A DNA stretch of 64,000 nucleotides from Symbiodinium natans (lineage: Eukaryota; Sar; Dinophyceae; Suessiales; Symbiodiniaceae), in the NCBI GenBank assembly GCA_905221605.1, contig CAJNDS010002135.1:542501-606500 (forward strand), given 5' to 3'. A model generated the notes under the pieces. That model did no database searches. It was not told the origin of the DNA and saw only the letters and a program-made list of their open reading frames with translations. Shown here in pieces: positions 36,105 through 47,400 of the stretch. Position 1 is the first letter of the stretch, and every line of letters starts with the position of its first letter. A program made the position numbers and the translations under genes.

Positions 36105-36686
36105 TAAATCCTGAGCTTGGTAGCCCAGTGGTACCCCTTACCATGATTTTGGTTCTGGGTTTAGTACCCTAAACCCTAAACCCTAAACCCTAAACCCTAA
36201 ACCCTAAACCCTAAACCCTAAACCCTAAACCGTAAACCCTAAACCCTAAACCCTAAACCCGAAACCCGAAACCCTAAACCCTGAACCCTGAACCCTGAAC
36301 CCTGAACCCTGAACCCTGAACCCTAAACCCTAAACCCTAAACCCTAAACCCTAAACCCTAAACCCTAAACCCAACAAGGGTCCCTTTATTACAAGATGGC
36401 TACTCCACTAAGTAAACAGCGAGGCACTGGACCCTGAAACCCTCACCCTGAAACCCTAAACCCTAAACCCTAAACCTTGAAACCCTAAACCCTAAACCTT
36501 GAAACCCTAAACCCTAAACCCTAAACCCTAAACCCTAAACCCTAAACCCTAAACCCTAAACCCTAAACCTTATAACCCTAAACCCTAAACCCTAAACCCT
36601 AAACCCTAAACCCTAAACCCTAAACCGTAAACCCTAAACCCCCTTTATAAAGGGATGGCAAGGCAACGGCCCTCCGGCGGCTTCAG

Positions 36687-36733
36687 CGAGCGCATGCCGC
36701 GGTGCTGGGCGCGGTGCTTGCAGACGCGTGGGG
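36687..36733 (+). CDS. Exon-like island (RAHAAVLGAVLADAWG)
   Basis: After GGCTTCAG, ending GG| at a GC donor. The LGAVLADA pattern recalls the start of ADP-ribosylglycohydrolase folds, but this is only a hint. Confidence 0.5.
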
Positions 36734-37042
36734 GCGGGGGGGGTAGGGTTCGGGGTTTGGGGTTTGGGGTTTGGGGTTTGGGGTTTGGGGTTTGGGGTTT
36801 GGGGTTTAGGGTTTAGGGTTTAGGGTTTAGGTTTAGGGTTTAGGGTAGGGCTTAGGGAAATTCTAAACCTCCAAGCTCCACACCCTATGGACTTGAATAC
36901 CATAGCCTCCCTAGGTACAGTTTAGGGCTTAGGGCTTCGGCGTATCTATAGGGACTACATGAGGCTTTTGCGGGGCGGCTCCTACCTCCCTTTATAAGCT
37001 TTAGGCTTTAGGCTTTAGGCTTTTGCGTGGACAAAGGCTGAG

Positions 37043-37095
37043 GGCCTATGAGCCATGGCACTCGCTCGCCTCCCTGCTTCTGCGAGCTGCAGGGG
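37043..37095 (+). CDS. Exon-like island (AYEPWHSLASLLLRAAG)
   Basis: After GGCTGAG, before |GTGAGC. It completes the split glycine codon of the previous exon. Confidence 0.5.
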
Positions 37096-37754
37096 GTGAG
37101 CCGGCCCAAGTGTCCTCTGCTTGGCCTAAACCCTCAAACGCCAAAACCCCGAAATCTGCAAGACCCTAAAACACAACATCCTGCACATCCCAAGGCCCTA
37201 CTTAAACCCCCCCTTAGCCATACACCAAAGGCCCTGAGCCCTAAACTCCAGGCCTCGGAACGCTAAACGCTATAACGCCTGTAAACCCTACAAACCCTAT
37301 AGGCCCTACAAACCCCATAAGCCCTACAAAGCCCATAACCAACCACAAAACCCGTAGACTCGGCCATATCGGGCTTACATGTTGGGGTTTACGAAGTAAA
37401 GCGAAAAGGGACCCCTAATATAGACCCCCAAATAGTAGGATTCTTTTATAATAAGGAGCCCAATAAGGTACCCCTAATTTCGGAAAACTAAACCCTAAAC
37501 CCTAAACCCTAAACCCTAAACCCTAAACCCTAATTTCGCAAACCTAAACCCTAAATCCTAAATCCTAAACCCTTAGCCCTAACCCTAAACCCTAAACCCT
37601 GAACCCTAAACCCTAAACCCTAAACCCTAAACCCTAAACCCTAATTTCGGAAACCCCCATAGAAGCCCCAAAACCCTACACAGCCCGCACCTAGGGCTCG
37701 GCGGCGTGGGCAGCTGGGTTGTCGAGGCCGCTTCCCCCCCTGCTTTCTTTGCTT

Positions 37755-38175
37755 TAGGGTTTAGGGTTTAGGGTTTAGGGTTTAGGGTTTAGGGTTTAGG
37801 GTTTAGGGTTTAGGGTTTAGGGTTTAGGGTTTAGGGTTTAGGGTTTAGGGTGTAGGGTTTAGGGTTTAGGGTTTAGGGTTTAGGGTTTAGGTTTAGGGTT
37901 TAGGGTTTAGTGGGGGTTTAGGTTTCTTTGGGACCTCAACTCGATGTGTCCCCCGCAAGTACCCGAAACCCGAAACCCGAAACCCGAAACCCTAAACCCT
38001 AAACCCTAAACCCTAAACCCTAAACCCTAAACCCTAAACCCTAAACCCTAAACCCTAAACCCTAAACCCTAAACCCTAAACCCTAAACCCTGAACCCTTA
38101 ACAAACCCTAAGCCCAAAACCCTAACCCCTAGCCCTAAACCCTAGACCCTAAACCTAAACCCTAAACCCTAACGC
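37755..38175 (+). repeat. TTTAGGG then CCCTAAA, inverted pair
   Basis: A TTTAGGG block (37755-37912) is followed 60 bases later by CCCGAAA and CCCTAAA units (37973-38175), a large inverted telomeric pair. Confidence 0.9.
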
Positions 38176-38563
38176 CTAGACCCTAACCCCTAAGGCTTTC
38201 TTCAATGGATCCCCATGTCATGCCGAGGAGGAATTCTTCGGAGAAGCCTGGACGACAGAGAAACCAAAACATTGAATCAGCTACATCCCCTTCTAGAGGC
38301 GGTTTAGGGATGATTCTATAGTCCTCGTGCGGTACCTCTTTTGGGGAAAGGGAAAAAACTAATCTAATGTAGTGCCGTACCCACAACACCAAGTAGCATT
38401 GGATATGCCTCTGCCTGTCTTGGGTGTATACCCTCAAACCTTAAACCTTAAAACCCCAAACCCCTAAGACCCTTACCGCCCCTAAACCCCCAAGGCCGCT
38501 AAGGCTTCTAAACCCCCTAAACCCAAAACCCAAAACCCAAGACCCAAGACCCTAAACTCTGAA

Positions 38564-38748
38564 CCTTCTGCGTGGACCTCGGCGACTACATGGACCACGG
38601 CGTCTACTACGGCCCTGGGGGGCGCCACTTCCAAGCTGCACGCGCGCGGCCCGTGTCCAGGGTGCACGTGCCGTCTGTGTCCAAGGTGCACGCGCAACGT
38701 TGGGGACCTGCGCAGGGCCGAGTGTTCTTGTACCCTGAAGCCTAAACC
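38564..38748 (+). CDS. Exon-like frame (CVDLGDYMDHGVYYGPGGRH...)
   Basis: A GC-rich frame that ends in a stop at 38746-38748. No clear acceptor is seen and the minus strand is open too, so boundaries and strand are uncertain. Confidence 0.3.
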
Positions 38749-38776
38749 GTAAACCCAAAACCCTAAGCCCTAAGCC

Positions 38777-38862
38777 TTAAAAACCCTAAAAACCCTCTCC
38801 GACCCGTGCCACCCAAACGAGCGTCGGGCTCGTTTGGGTGCCAAGCTCCCTGAAATTCACCC
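38777..38862 (+). repeat. Duplicated hairpin, copy 1
   Basis: A 13-bp perfect stem (CACCCAAACGAGC with its complement) and 5-base loop GTCGG at 38810-38840, in an 85-bp context repeated at 39206-39287. Confidence 0.85.
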
Positions 38863-39205
38863 TAAACCTTAAACCCCAAACCCCAAACCCGAAACCCCGA
38901 AGCCTAAAGCCTAATGCCTAAAACCCGAAATCCTAAACCCAACCCTAAACCCTTACCCCTAAACCCCTAAACCCTAAACTCTAAACCCTTAACCCTTAAA
39001 CTCTAAACCCTCTGTAGACAACCCTCAACTTTGAGACGATCCCAGTCAAAACCCTAAAGCCAAAAGCCTAAAGCCTAAGCCCTAAACCCTAAACCCTAAT
39101 CCCTAAACCCCTGAACCCCGAACCCCTAAACCCTAAACCCTAAACCCTAAAGCCTAAAGGCTAAACCCTGAAGCCTAAACCCTAAACCCTAAGCCCTTAA
39201 ATTCT

Positions 39206-39287
39206 AAAAACCCTAAAAACCCTCCCCGACTCGTGGCACCCAAACGAGCGTCGGGCTCGTTTGGGTGCCAAGATCCCTGAATTTAAC
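39206..39287 (+). repeat. Duplicated hairpin, copy 2
   Basis: The stem is a perfect 16 bp (TGGCACCCAAACGAGC, 39234-39249, with 39255-39270) and the loop is GTCGG. Loop and stem are kept between copies while flanks vary. Confidence 0.88.
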
Positions 39288-39659
39288 CCTAGACCCTGAA
39301 CCCTAAACCCTAAACCCTGAAGCCTAAACCCTAAAGCCTAAAGCCTAAACCCAAAACCCTCAACCCTTACCTCTAAAGCCTTAAACCCTAAACCCTAAAC
39401 CCTGAACCCTGAACCCTAAACCCTAAACCCTTAGCGCTGGACCCTAAGCCCTAAGCCCTAAACCCTAAACCCTAAACCCTAAACCCTACAGCCTAAAGCC
39501 TAAACCCTGAAGCCTAAAGCCACTTCCAAGCTGCACGCGGCACTTCCAAGCTGCACGCGCTCTCAAAGCCCTGAACAGCCACCCTCAACCCAAGAAAACT
39601 GTTTTGGAGAAGGTTTCCGGAATCCGAAAGCTTCGAAATACCTGGTAAAAAACCAATGA

Positions 39660-39990
39660 AAACAAGACGTATGTGCGGCCTGGACGCGGGAAAGGCTGTG
39701 GGCACCTTGGACGCGGACATGCGTGCGCCTTGGAGGGGCTGGCCCTGGGGGTGGATGATGCCACGGCTACTGATGATTTGGGTGGAGGTGGTATGGGTGG
39801 TGGAGACAACATGGTGTCCGACGGCGTGGAGAACAATGGTGGGGAGGCTGGGGTGTTTGCGGCCGAGACTTGAGCGCGATCACGGAGAGGTGGGGGAGTT
39901 GGAGGGAATTGGAGATGGACAAACAATGGGGAGGAGGACACTGTTTCACGCCGACCGGACAGCATTCTTGCTGCGCATCTGCGATTCCGG
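39660..39990. other. Glycine-codon-rich unique segment with open frames on both strands
   Basis: A + frame reads ALGVDDATATDDLGGGGMGG and a - frame is proline- and serine-rich. Short direct repeats (TCCAAG, GCACGCG) link it with 38620-38700. I cannot tell whether it is coding. Confidence 0.3.
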
Positions 39991-40070
39991 TTAAAAAAAA
40001 GCCTAAACCCTAAACCCTAAGCCCTAACAACCTAAACTTGACCCTTAAGCCCTGAACAGGCCCTGGCCAG

Positions 40071-40110
40071 GAGCGGCCTTGGTGGGTTCGTGAACCCAGA
40101 TTCGTGCCAG
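40071..40110 (+). CDS. Exon-like island (ERPWWVREPRFVP)
   Basis: Between CTGGCCAG| and |GTTTCT. Confidence 0.5.
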
Positions 40111-41123
40111 GTTTCTGGAGGGTTTAGGGTTTGGGGTGTAGAGTTTAGGGTTTAGGGTTCAGGGTTCAGGGTTTAGGGTCTACGGTTTAAGGTTTAGGGT
40201 GAGAGGGTTTCGGGTTTAAGGGTTTGGTGTTGAGGGTTTAGGGCTGTGGGGGTTGATGGTTTAGGGCTTCATTGGTTTCGGGTTTGGGTGTACATAGGGT
40301 CTGTTTATGTTTTCACAGGTTGAACGCTCATGTAGGGATTCATGCCTAGACCTTGAACTCTTAAACCCCAGCCCTTGAGCCTAGCCGACGGCCCAATCAC
40401 CAAACCTAAAACCCAAAACCCAAAACCCTAAACCCTAAACCCTGAACCCTGAACCCTGAATCCTAAACTCTAAACCCTAAACCCTAAGCCACCTCTTAAA
40501 CCCTAAACCACCAAAAAAGCTGAACTGCCTAGAGAGCCTAAGACCTGGACCTCGAAAGCCACCGGCCTCAAAGCCACAAGCCACAAAAAGTGGGGCTTAG
40601 CCTGGAGCTCTCATGGGTTCAGGGTTGAGGGTTTAGGGTTTAGGGTTTAGGGGCTTAGAGGGGTTAGGGCTGAGGAGTGTCAAGCTGAGACTTGTCCCTT
40701 TGAGGGGCGATTCTCGATGGTCTTCTCCACGATAAAGCCGGAACCTGAAACCCTAAACACTAAACCTGAAAACCCTAAACACTAAAACCCTAAACCCTAA
40801 AACCCTAGACCCGAAAACCCTAAACCCTAAAACCCCAAACCCGAAAACACTAAACCCTAAAACCCCAAACCCTGAACCCATGGGAGCTCCAGGCTAACCC
40901 TGGTTGATATGGACGACATCTGCATCAGCAACACCAATCGTCAGCTGCCTTTGTGGCCCGTTTTTCTCAAAAGTCAGGTCGGCATTCAGGGCTTCTGTGT
41001 AGACCCTAAACCCCAAACCCTGTTGGGTTTAAGAGGGTCCTACTTCGGACTATTTTCAGAGGGTTTTCAGGGCCAGCTTTGTCAGTGTAGCGTTCACGGT
41101 CTTAAGTAAACTTCAGAAACCAG

Positions 41124-41172
41124 CGCGAAGGCAAAAAGCGAAGTCCATGTCTTTGACCCCATTGTAGCAGGA
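41124..41172 (+). CDS. Exon-like island (AKAKSEVHVFDPIVA)
   Basis: Follows AAACCAG; ends at GCAGGA or one step later. Frame quality is the only evidence. Confidence 0.35.
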
Positions 41173-41504
41173 TAAGTTTCTAAACCTAAAACCTAAAGCA
41201 TCGGCAAGTTCATGCTCAACTTATTTCCCTAAACCCTAAACCCGAGACCATAGACCCTAAACCCTAAACCCCAAACCCCAAACCCTAAACCCTAACCCCT
41301 TGAAAAACTGCAAGGGGCCAGATTAAGGGACCATGTACCTTCCCTCAGGATGGCTTATCGGACCCCTGGTGATTTAATGCGTGCACGAAATGAGTGAACG
41401 AAAATACTAAAAGACCATTCAGTTTCTGATATAAAATGACAAGGAATTTATGACGCGTGCATTTGTATTTGAAATTTGGGCTTCTAACACGGGCAAACAT
41501 AAGA

Positions 41505-41682
41505 TCTTTTCACTCGCCCGTAATACTATTTTACTGGATTCTTCATTCTAATTCTCTTATTTTGCTTGTTTAATTGAGTCATAAGGAGTGAAGATATGAA
41601 TGACGCATGAACTCAATTGAACAACAAGCAGGGTTAGGAAAGGAATGAAGAAGCCCCCGTATTATAATAGTATGAGAAGAAG
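41505..41682. repeat. AT-rich imperfect foldback
   Basis: The arm TACTATT...TTCTTCATTC...GCTTGTT..AATTGAGT (41521-41580) recurs inverted at 41604-41675 around ATAAGGAGTGAAG. It is possibly an old MITE. Confidence 0.6.
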
Positions 41683-42319
41683 GTAAAGAATGCACGGCGG
41701 CGCTGGCCTAAGCCCTAAACGCCAAGCGCGAAGCGCGAAGTGCAAAACCTACTTGGGAAGAACTAGGATGGTAAGTAGGGTAACTATGGTTCTTACCCTA
41801 CTTGGGGTACTTGTAGCCCTATTTTTTTCGTACCCATGAACCTCCAACCCTCTCCTCCGACCCGAAACCCCCAGACCCAGACCTCACCGAACCCTACTTC
41901 GTAAACCCGGGTTGCAACTTAAGCAAAACGTTTCCCCAATTCCGGTTCCTCAATGATCAACCCAAAGACCCGATTCCATAGAGGACGACGCATATATGTG
42001 GGCCCCCTCCCAAAGACTCCCTTCCCTAGGACCCCATAAGACCTCCCTAGGGCCTCCCTGAGGCTCCCTGCATCTTTCGAATACAGGTCCTTCTCCATGG
42101 AGTCTTTGTGGGGATCCTTTCGTAGGCAACCACCCTTGGCCAGGCACACGCTCGGCCAGACCGTGGGGCGCCCCAAGGCCTTGGCGCCTCGTGTTTCGGG
42201 TATATTTTCGGGCCCCTCACACGTGTGGCCGAAGGCTTTTTGATCCTCGCATGTCTACCTAAAGGGCAGCTCGACCCTGAACGCCTATGTGTGTTTTTTC
42301 TACAAACCTGTGTCCCCAG

Positions 42320-42445
42320 ACTGTACCGGCAAACATCACCAAGTCAAGGCGACGTTTGCGGGCTTGCAATACAGCGCTGCAGATAATGAAGCACATCAAC
42401 GTCCTTTCCTTGAAGTCGTCTGAAGCCTCGGGGCTGTTGTTCATG
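42320..42445 (+). CDS. Exon of unknown gene, 42 codons (TVPANITKSRRRLRACNTAL...)
   Basis: Between GTCCCCAG| and |GTTTAG, phase 0 on both sides. It continues QIMKHINVLSLKSSEASGLL FM. This is the longest exon-like island of this region. No family recognised. Confidence 0.6.
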
Positions 42446-42732
42446 GTTTAGGGTTCAGGGTTCAGGGTTTACGGGGTTTAATTAGGGTTTAGGCATCTAA
42501 AGTACCTCAGCGTGACACTTTCCGAAGAGCTTCGGTAAGGAAAGCGTCGGGATGATAATCTCTGTCGCCGTAGAGATTCAATCCTAAATCCTAAACCCTA
42601 CGCCGCAAACCCTAAACAGGGGCGTGCGAGGTGCCTACGGGCTTAGCTACATCTCGCTTTTGGCATGAGACTGAAAAGCAGCCTGTTGAACTCGCCAGTT
42701 ATTTTGTGCACGAGCCTGAAAAAACTATACAG

Positions 42733-42820
42733 TTTCGATCGGCGTCGTTCCGGGAGTGTGGTTGCTGATGTACTTGAGAAGAATCGGCTCCCACACAACC
42801 AGATGCCAAGAGGCCTCTAG
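42733..42820 (+). CDS. Likely terminal exon with stop (FDRRRSGSVVADVLEKNRL...)
   Basis: After ACTATACAG the frame runs 28 codons and stops at TAG 42818-42820. It probably ends the gene whose exons start near 27.3 kb, though more than one gene may be involved. Confidence 0.55.
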
Positions 42821-44151
42821 GCCGAAGGCTTACACCCCAACCTTTGAACCCTCAGCCCTCTACCCCTATAGCCTGAAAGCCTCCAAGACCCTACACCCTT
42901 TCTCAGCCCTACGAAATCCCAAACCCTATACCCAAAACCCTAAAACCCTAAACCCTATAATCCCTAGCAACCTCTGAAGCAGTCAGGCTGAAGTCCTCGC
43001 CGAGAGGGTGAGGCGAGCTCCCTCCATCTCGATGTGCTGAGGGTTTGGGGTTTAGGGTTTAGGGTTTAGGGTCTAGGGTTTAGGGTATAGGGTTTAGGGT
43101 AGGGTTTGGGATTTAGGGTTTTGGGTTTAGGGGGCTTCTTCTTTGCGGATTTTGGCTTCAGGTACCCTGAACTCTAAAACCCTGAACCCCGAGACCCGAA
43201 AGCCCTCAGCCTGAACCCAAAAGCCAAAATCCCTAACCCTAAACTTTGCCCCGAAGCCTAAACTTTGCCCCGCGTCCCTACAATTTGCTAAACCCTAAAC
43301 CCTAAACCCCAAACCCTAAACCCTAAACCCCAAACCCTAAACCCTAAACCCTAAACCCGAAACCCTAAACCCTAAACCTTAAACCCTAAACCCTAAACCC
43401 TAAACCCTCAAATTTGCCCTAAGCCCTAAGCCCTGGCTGGCCGGAGGGATGTCCGAAGCTCACTGCGCGACCAGGGGAGTCCTTTTCACGCCGCCCCAAA
43501 ATAGGTGTTAGGGTTTAGGTGTTAGGGTTTAGGGTTGAGTGTCTAGGGGTTTGGCAGGGCCCCAACTCTAATGCGAAGTTATATGGGCCCTTGATATGGT
43601 CCTTTACTGAAGTATGGGCCCTTGGGTTGTTTCGGGTCTTTAAGAGGTAAACCCTAAACCCTAAACCCTAAACCCTAAACCCTAAACCCTAAACCCTAAA
43701 CTCTAAACTCTAAACCCTAAACCCTAAACCCTAAACCTTAAACCCTAAACCCTAAACCCTAAACCCTTGTAAGGGCCCATACGAAGGGACCATGTACCTA
43801 CCCCAAGACCAACTCCCTCAACCCGGAGGCTTCAGAGGCCCTTACAAAACGCTGTACCCTGAAATTCCTGGGTTTAGGGTTTAGGGTTTAGGGTTTGGGG
43901 TTTGGGGTTTAGGGTTTAGGGTTTAGGGTTTAGGGTTTAGGGTTTAGGGCGGCATTTTTCTTTACCATCCAAGGACTTCTGGCTCTTGTGCTCAATTCCG
44001 CGTAGAATAGGGCCATTGGGCCCTAAGCCTTAAGCCCTACGCCCTACGCCCTAAACCCTAAACCCTAAACCCGAAACCCGAAACCCGAAACCGTAAACCC
44101 TAAACTCTAAACCCTAAACCCTAAACCCTAAACCCTAAACCCTAAACCCTA
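42821..44151. other. Intergenic telomeric and unique DNA before the LTR element
   Basis: Contains telomeric blocks in both senses, foldback E copy 2 and an interrupted CCCTAAA block that the LTR element entered at 44151/44152. No exon recognised. Confidence 0.6.
43580..43800 (+). mobile_element. Foldback family E, copy 2, holding a telomeric block
   Basis: ATATGGGCCCTTGATATGGT at the left and AAGGGCCCATACGAAGGGAC at the right enclose a CCCTAAA block at about 43648-43768. Copy 1 has no such block. Confidence 0.55.
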
Positions 44152-44430
44152 TGCGGAGCTGCAATTGGTATTGTAGAAAGGAGTTAGTGTTGGAAGTTGA
44201 AAGGGTTAATGAACCCGTAAACTATGTTTGGCTCAAGGATGGCCAGTCCGTCCAAAGAAAAAAGTCCGTGTTTGGGAGTGAGGGTTGGGTTAGTGCCCCT
44301 CTACTTGTGTAAGGGTGCCCCTTCCTTGTTGCTCTTATCCGTGTTCTTGGTTGTTTCTTGGTTCGATCTGGGAAATATAAGTTCAGGGCGATTAGGGGAG
44401 TTGATTTCCTTCCTTGGTTGTCCCCCCGTA
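44152..44430 (+). repeat. 5' LTR (279 bp)
   Basis: Begins TGCGGAGCTGC and ends TCCCCCCGTA. It is TG...TA rather than the usual TG...CA. It contains a spliced-leader-like segment at 44215-44237. Confidence 0.92.
44215..44237 (+). promoter_or_regulatory. Spliced-leader-like segment in 5' LTR
   Basis: CCGTA, an 8-base spacer and then TTTGGCTCAAG. The dinoflagellate spliced leader starts CCGTAGCC and ends TTTTGGCTCAAG, with a spacing two bases shorter. The same segment is at 52766-52788 in the 3' LTR. Confidence 0.6.
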
Positions 44431-44442
44431 GGTTATGAGCCC
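44431..44442 (+). promoter_or_regulatory. Primer-binding site for half initiator-Met tRNA
   Basis: GGTTATGAGCCC directly follows the LTR. It is complementary to GGGCTCATAACC, the anticodon loop and stem of initiator tRNA-Met. Drosophila copia and yeast Ty5 are primed this way, by a cleaved tRNA half. Confidence 0.75.
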
Positions 44443-44497
44443 AAATTAGGTTCCCTGCGGTTAAGTGTTCTTTCAAGGTTTTTGGGATCAAGAAGCA

Positions 44498-47400
44498 ATG
44501 CCTTCTCCGAAGCGATGGCTCCAACTTGCCTCGGATGGTGGACAAGATGGTGGAGCTGGAAATGGTGCAGCTGAGTCTCTGGGTGAAAGATCGGTGTTGG
44601 AAGAGGTGATTCCCGGCGCTGAAGAACATCTGGAAGAGGCCTTGGTTGCAGAAAGCCCCAATGTGGGTATGAATCCCAATAGGGATATGGTTAGCAATGC
44701 TGAAGCTGAAGGACGTGCTGTTTCTGTATCGCCAAAGCCTGGTGAGAAAAGGAACTGGGACGCGACTGGTGGTATAGATCGTGAAATGGAGGTGACTGTT
44801 TTACGAGTGTTGCACAAACACGGGTATCAGCCGTCGTCTTCGACTTCGGGTCGAATGGTAGACCAAGAGTCTCAGACCGATCTGATTGGAGAAGTGCTGC
44901 AAGCGGCCAGGAGGCCTCTGAACAAGATCAAAAGGGATCCATCTTCGAGTTCCCAAGGTGGTGGAAGCGGTCATGAACAGAAGGGTGCGGACAGCTTTGA
45001 AGCTGCACCTGCTGCTGGATACGCCATGGGGGAGGAGGAGATCCTACAGATGGAGGCTGAGAGGTTGCGACAGTTGTCCGAAGAAGAGGACGAGATGCGA
45101 CAGGTCTCTGAAAGGGATGGTTTTCGGAAAGACGAGCATCTGATCAAAGCGTGCGATGGGACAACGTGGGAATGGCACCTCCATGAAGATGGGAGACAAT
45201 ATTATTACTGCCTGGATACGCAGGAAAGCAAGTGGACATTGCCGGTGGTAGGTGAAAAGATGAAGAGTGACGAGGTGGTTGGGTCTCCTTCGGGCAATGA
45301 GCTGGAAATGGAGGCGGCACTGGATTCTTCATCCTCTACTCCGAAGACTGAGTCTACGAGGGCATTCCAGGGTAGTGTAAATAGTTTAGGTGAAAAAGAT
45401 TTTTCCTCTACTATCAGGGATAGCGGTCCTAGGGCTGGTGGTGACGCCCCGACCTCGGGTTCTCCTGATGAGGAGGAGATTCCTGGAAACCGAACAGACA
45501 TCGCTGGAGCTCAACATCTGGATCGGGAAGGAATGGGAGCACTTTCTGAGGGTGTGGCAGCGGTGGAATCGGTAGGTCCAGAAGAAAAGATTCCCAATGT
45601 GGAGATCGGAACTGTGTCGGCTGCAGAAGATCGAGTGGTGGATGTGGTACCTGTCGTTCGGGAATGTGGTCCTGGAGATTTGGAAGACGGAGGGAAAAGG
45701 TCGTGTGTTGCGACTGAGGAGGTCTCTTCGTTTGGTGCCAAGGTTCCTGCCATTCAAAGGGAAAAAGAAGCTTCTGGAATAGCTGGAGACACAGAAGATC
45801 TGAAAAATGAGGCCTGGAGCGCCAATGATGCGCGGGTCGATGCGCCAGATATTACCTGGAGTGCGAAGGAAGCACGGGTTGAGGTGCATATGGCGTTACG
45901 TTCCACGGGCGACTGCAACAATGGGGCGCAGGTCTCCGCAGCAGCTGATGATGGAGGTTCACAGGTGGACGCACTGGTGCAACCTGAAGTTAGCAGCGAG
46001 GAACGAAATGACAAGGGCTACACCGGAGCCAATGAGGCAGCTGTGGTCAATGATGGTGGAAATTCTCCTTTGGAAGCCATGGAACCAAAGGATCCTGCGG
46101 TGGAAGAAAGCGTGCCTGCCGTGGATGATCGACTCAATTGCCCTGCAGTGGAGGAAGATTTGCCTGCTGCGGAAGGTGTGACAAAGGACTCCAATGATGG
46201 GTCCACTCCCATGAAGGGAGAAGTGTTGCCGTCTGGAAGTTCGCCGGAAGTCGACACCGAGCGAATTACAGCAGATGAGGCAAAGCCTTTGGCGGAGAAA
46301 AAGAGAGGTCCTGAAGTCCAGGAGCACAAAAAAGATGAGCTTGTGGGACTCGTGGAGCAGGACGAGCAGTGTGACTCAAAGGTGAAAACAAAGGATGCGC
46401 CAGGAGCCGATGATACAGAGGTGGTTTCTGAAGAGCACGCAAAGAAAGTGCCCCGAGCGGGAGCCTTGGAATCACCTGGGACACATTGCTATCAAGAGGG
46501 AGATGAGATCATAGGTCTAGTGCGCTGCATCAATGGGTATGGAGCCTTTTTGGACCATGGTGATTTGAATGTATTGATTCCTGCAGAAGGGAACAATACG
46601 TGCCATTTCAGATTTGGTGATACTGTCAATGGAACAGTGAAACTAGTGGAAGATGATGGTACCATAATCTTGGACACCTTTCTGGTTTTGGAAGAGGACG
46701 TGGAGGACTCTTCCTCAACGCTGCGGAAGTGGAAACCCAGCGGCTGGAGTACGTGGTGGACGAATCCATGGTATGTTGGTCAGTGGTACCGAGATTCCAA
46801 CGGTCAATGGGACTGGAAACAGGAGGAAGAGCAATCCGATGAGGAGCTTGTGATACAAGAGTTATCCTCTGAAGAACGAGAAGAAAGACAACTTTATGGA
46901 GAAAAGATCTACAAAGCTCTTCTGGAGAATGGAAACGAAGAGGAAGCCTATGTTGGCAAAATTACAGGGATGCTGTTGGGTCGCCCGATGGAAGATTTAC
47001 AGGAGTGTGTTGCAGATCAGGCATTCCTCAATGCGGAAGCTCGGCGCGCGTATGGCATCTTGCAAAATGGTGGTTGGAAGCCTGATGGTACAGAAAGCAC
47101 AGGCTTGGGGGAGTTAACCACTTTTTCCCGAAAGCAGTACCACAACGCGCTTTTCGAACTGGCATGCAAAAAAAGGAGATTTTCTCGACCAGTTGTGGGT
47201 GAAGCGGTGGCAACGGTGCTGAATCAAGGGGAAGATGAGTTTTGGAACGCGCTTTGGTTGGACACCAAGCTATTTTTGCAGGAGCTTGATGGTGCAGTGC
47301 AATCCATGAGCAAAAGGGAGAACAAGCCAATGGAAGCCTACATGGACCCTGACCAGTACAAAAAGGCTTACATGACACCAAAGACTGTGTTGTCACCTGG

